Position numbers and translations under genes: made by a program. Below are positions 62,636 to 64,000 of a stretch of 64,000 nucleotides of DNA, piece after piece. Origin of the DNA: Arthrobacter sp. ISL-65 (GTDB taxonomy: Bacteria > Actinomycetota > Actinomycetes > Actinomycetales > Micrococcaceae); NCBI RefSeq assembly GCF_018613795.1, contig NZ_JAGGPN010000012.1, forward strand, positions 1-64,000, in the 5' to 3' direction. A model generated the notes under the pieces. The model saw only the letters and a list, made by a program, of their open reading frames with translations. It had not been told where the DNA came from and made no database searches. Within the stretch, counting starts at the first letter, position 1. Each line of letters begins with the position of its first letter.

Positions 62636-62668
62636 AATTCTGCCTTGAATTGCCCGATTGTCAACAAT
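62636..62668 (-). promoter_or_regulatory. Operator 7 and leaderless promoter of the aminotransferase operon
   Basis: ATTGTCAACAAT (62657-62668). On the minus strand it contains -35 TTGACA (62664-62659), a 17-nt spacer and -10 AGAATT (62641-62636), with the ATG 6 nt beyond. Confidence 0.72.
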
Positions 62669-62758
62669 AGTCATGAAATCCAACGCACCAAAGGTGCTTC
62701 CCGTCACACGCTGGGAGTGACCTGCGGCCCGCGGCGCTGGCTTGTTCAGGCCGGTAGG

Positions 62759-62792
62759 ATTGTTGACAATCGTGATGGAGCCCACATAGCCT
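62759..62792 (+). promoter_or_regulatory. Operator 8 and promoter of the DUF3830 gene
   Basis: ATTGTTGACAAT (62759-62770), within the palindrome-flanked gATTGTtgACAATc. It contains -35 TTGACA (62763-62768); an 18-nt spacer leads to a weak -10 TAGCCT (62787-62792). Confidence 0.68.
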
Positions 62793-62859
62793 GAGAGCAC
62801 AACAGCAACCCAATGCCATCAAATCCAGTTATCAAACCCAACCAGGAAGTAAGGCAAAC

Positions 62860-63372
62860 ATGGCGCGGTACATCAACATCACCCTCGAGAAGCGCGGGGT
62901 CACCTGCAAGGCGCTCCTGCACGACGACGTCGCCCCCCGCACCAGCAAGGCGGTCTGGGACGCCCTGCCGCTCAGCAGCCAGGTGTTCCATGGAAAGTAC
63001 GCCCGCAACGAGATTTACAACCTCGTGCCGGCCTTCGCCCCGCAGGAACCGGGTGCGGAGAACACCACTGTCACTCCCATCCCCGGAGACGTCTGCTACT
63101 TCACGTTCACTTCCAACGACCTGAAGACGCCCTCGCACGGTTACGAGCAGGATTCCGATACTGACGCCGTCCAGACCATCGTGGACCTGGCTGTGTTCTA
63201 CGGCCGCAACAACCTGCTGCTGAACGGTGACACCGGATGGGTTCCCGGGAACGTTTTCGCCACCATCGTTGAGGGCCTCGATGAGATGGCAGCAGCCTGC
63301 CAGGACATCTGGATGGGCGGTGCCCGCGACGAGACGCTGACGTACTCCCGCGCCGTAGACTCCACCCCGTAG
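62860..63372 (+). CDS. DUF3830-family protein (cyclophilin-like fold)
   Basis: A 170-residue protein. 'ITLEKRGVTCKALLHDDVAP' (about 5-24), 'TSKAVWDALPLSSQVFHGKY' (about 26-45), 'NEIYNLVPAF' and 'TPIPGDVCYFTFTSNDLKTP' are typical of DUF3830, a family I recall as having a cyclophilin-like barrel but no assigned activity. It often lies near amidases, peptidases or Asp/Glu racemase-like genes. It is monocistronic, with operator 8 in its promoter and a terminator after it, so it belongs to the same regulon. It may be an enzyme acting on an amide or peptide-like substrate; that is inference. 'aggaagtaaggc' lies before the ATG. Confidence 0.8.
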   Translation: MARYINITLEKRGVTCKALLHDDVAPRTSKAVWDALPLSSQVFHGKYARNEIYNLVPAFAPQEPGAENTTVTPIPGDVCYFTFTSNDLKTPSHGYEQDSDTDAVQTIVDLAVFYGRNNLLLNGDTGWVPGNVFATIVEGLDEMAAACQDIWMGGARDETLTYSRAVDSTP

Positions 63373-63390
63373 GCACGCACCCACGATTGT

Positions 63391-63431
63391 GAGCAGCCGG
63401 GCCGCTTCCAGCGGCCCGGCTGCTCTGTTTT
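63391..63431 (+). terminator. Intrinsic terminator of the DUF3830 gene
   Basis: gagcagccgggccgct (63391-63406) pairs perfectly with agcggcccggctgctc (63410-63425), loop tcc, followed by tgttttt. Confidence 0.92.
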
Positions 63432-63468
63432 TCGGCGGAAGCGCCAACAAGCCAGCGGAAGCACAAGT

Positions 63469-63501
63469 ACGGCCGGCTGCACGAAAGGTGCAGCCGGCCG
63501 T
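63469..63501 (-). terminator. Hairpin after the M20 peptidase gene
   Basis: acggccggctgcac (63469-63482) and gtgcagccggccgt (63488-63501) are perfect complements with loop gaaag. It lies 63 bp beyond the peptidase stop; no U-tract follows on the minus strand. Confidence 0.75.
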
Positions 63502-63563
63502 TCTGGATTTGCCTGTTCTCGGTTACCAAACTTCGAAGCCAGGCGCTGAATTTATGGACGCTG

Positions 63564-64000
63564 TCAGCTCCGGCCGTGCCGCAGGCACATCAGGGCGTAG
63601 GCGCGGGCTGCCGCAACCAGTTCTGCGATGCTCACGGATTCGTTCACCTGGTGCGCCTGGTCGTTCAGTCCGCCGGGTCCCATGACGACCGCCGGGACGC
63701 CGAGGTCGCGGGCAATGAAGCCGCCGTCACACGCCGCTGTCCAGCCGGTGACCGCGCTGTCCACGCCGGCGTCAGCCAGCGCCGAGACGGAGTTCGCCAC
63801 CAGCGGATGGTCCGCCGGCGTCCGGAACCCAGGCATCTCCATGGTGACCTCCGCCGTCATGGTGATGCCGTCGGTATCGATGCCGGCTTCGCTGATCCGC
63901 GCCCGGAGCCTGTCCAGGATCAGGTGCGCGTCCTCGTCGGGCATAAGCCGTCGGTCCAGGGACACGGTGCATTCGGCAGCCACCATGGACGTGCCGGTGC
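63564..64000 (-). CDS. M20-family metallopeptidase/deacylase, C-terminal part (runs off right edge)
   Basis: The visible C-terminal ~145 residues enter from the right edge and end at 63564. 'MVAAECTVSLDRRLMPDEDA' (end of the dimerisation domain, with the Asp-Arg-Arg pattern), 'GWTAACDGGFIARDLGVPAV' and 'GPGGLNDQAHQVNESVSIAE' (metal-binding His of the AHxxNE motif) are typical of the ArgE/DapE/ACY1 group. These zinc enzymes cleave N-acyl amino acids or small peptides. A deacylase next to a transaminase/semialdehyde-dehydrogenase set recalls the deacetylation step of ectoine breakdown, but the N-terminus and upstream operator are outside the window. Confidence 0.8.
   Translation of the reverse strand, partial: TGTSMVAAECTVSLDRRLMPDEDAHLILDRLRARISEAGIDTDGITMTAEVTMEMPGFRTPADHPLVANSVSALADAGVDSAVTGWTAACDGGFIARDLGVPAVVMGPGGLNDQAHQVNESVSIAELVAAARAYALMCLRHGRS

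Noticed and set aside
47009..64000. Calling the cluster an ectoine-degradation pathway
   Set aside because: The similarity is to transporter and EutA-like proteins only; the ectoine hydrolase and EutB/EutC are not in the window.

Overview
This is a 64 kb, GC-rich chromosomal window from a high-GC Gram-positive bacterium. It most likely comes from Arthrobacter sensu lato (Arthrobacter/Pseudarthrobacter, Micrococcaceae). The reasons are codon use with G/C in third positions, a DUF222/13E12-type HNH endonuclease, an Rpf-type transglycosylase, DUF2630, DUF6457 and MSMEG_6728-type proteins, leaderless starts, and dispersed 'ggttgagcctgtcgaaacc' repeats. I see no rRNA, tRNA, CRISPR array, prophage or complete insertion sequence. 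The species is inferred, not proven.

Layout. 1-26.7 kb is mostly core or housekeeping: an HNH endonuclease fragment, an SDR/MSMEG_6728 pair, an Rpf-like cell-wall enzyme with a long leader, a UvrA-like ABC protein that lacks the UvrB-binding insert, a probable adenine deaminase, a CPBP protease, a YdeP-type molybdopterin oxidoreductase, aldo/keto and SDR reductases, an X25-domain protein, acylphosphatase, a large RecB-like nuclease/helicase, formaldehyde dehydrogenase and YceI. 26.7-34.4 kb is a sugar-acid locus: a divergent GntR/FCD regulator, then an MFS transporter, an L-idonate/L-gulonate-type 5-dehydrogenase, ManD, a KDG kinase, a fructuronate/mannonate oxidoreductase and KDPG aldolase. 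These genes are tightly coupled and spell a complete route from a 6-carbon aldonate to pyruvate and glyceraldehyde-3-phosphate. 34.4-46.7 kb is again mixed: TerC, an ArsR-SRPBCC fusion under a well-formed self-operator, RecQ, a TM2 protein, an XRE regulator, a hydrolase, a haloacid dehalogenase and GDPD.

46.9-64 kb is the most interesting part. An Ehu-type (ectoine/hydroxyectoine-like) amino-acid ABC transporter, a RidA protein, two EutA/maleate-isomerase-like proteins, a GntR/FCD regulator, an MHS-family MFS transporter, an amidase, an operon of class-III aminotransferase, FAD/Fe-S dehydrogenase and succinate-semialdehyde-type dehydrogenase, a DUF3830 protein and an M20 peptidase lie together. 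Eight copies of the palindrome ATTGT-NN-ACAAT sit in the promoter regions of nearly every transcription unit here. I noticed no equally good copy in the first 46 kb. I read this as one regulon, probably controlled by the GntR protein at 52.6 kb, for uptake and breakdown of a small nitrogenous compound. Ectoine is the nearest known analogue, but the hallmark ectoine hydrolase is not in the window, so the substrate is unknown.

The intergenic DNA is rich in structure: many strong terminators, two very long hairpins with different stems but the same 20-nt apical core, REP-like dispersed repeats, short tandem repeats (one duplicating a stop codon), and a decayed serine-hydrolase fragment.
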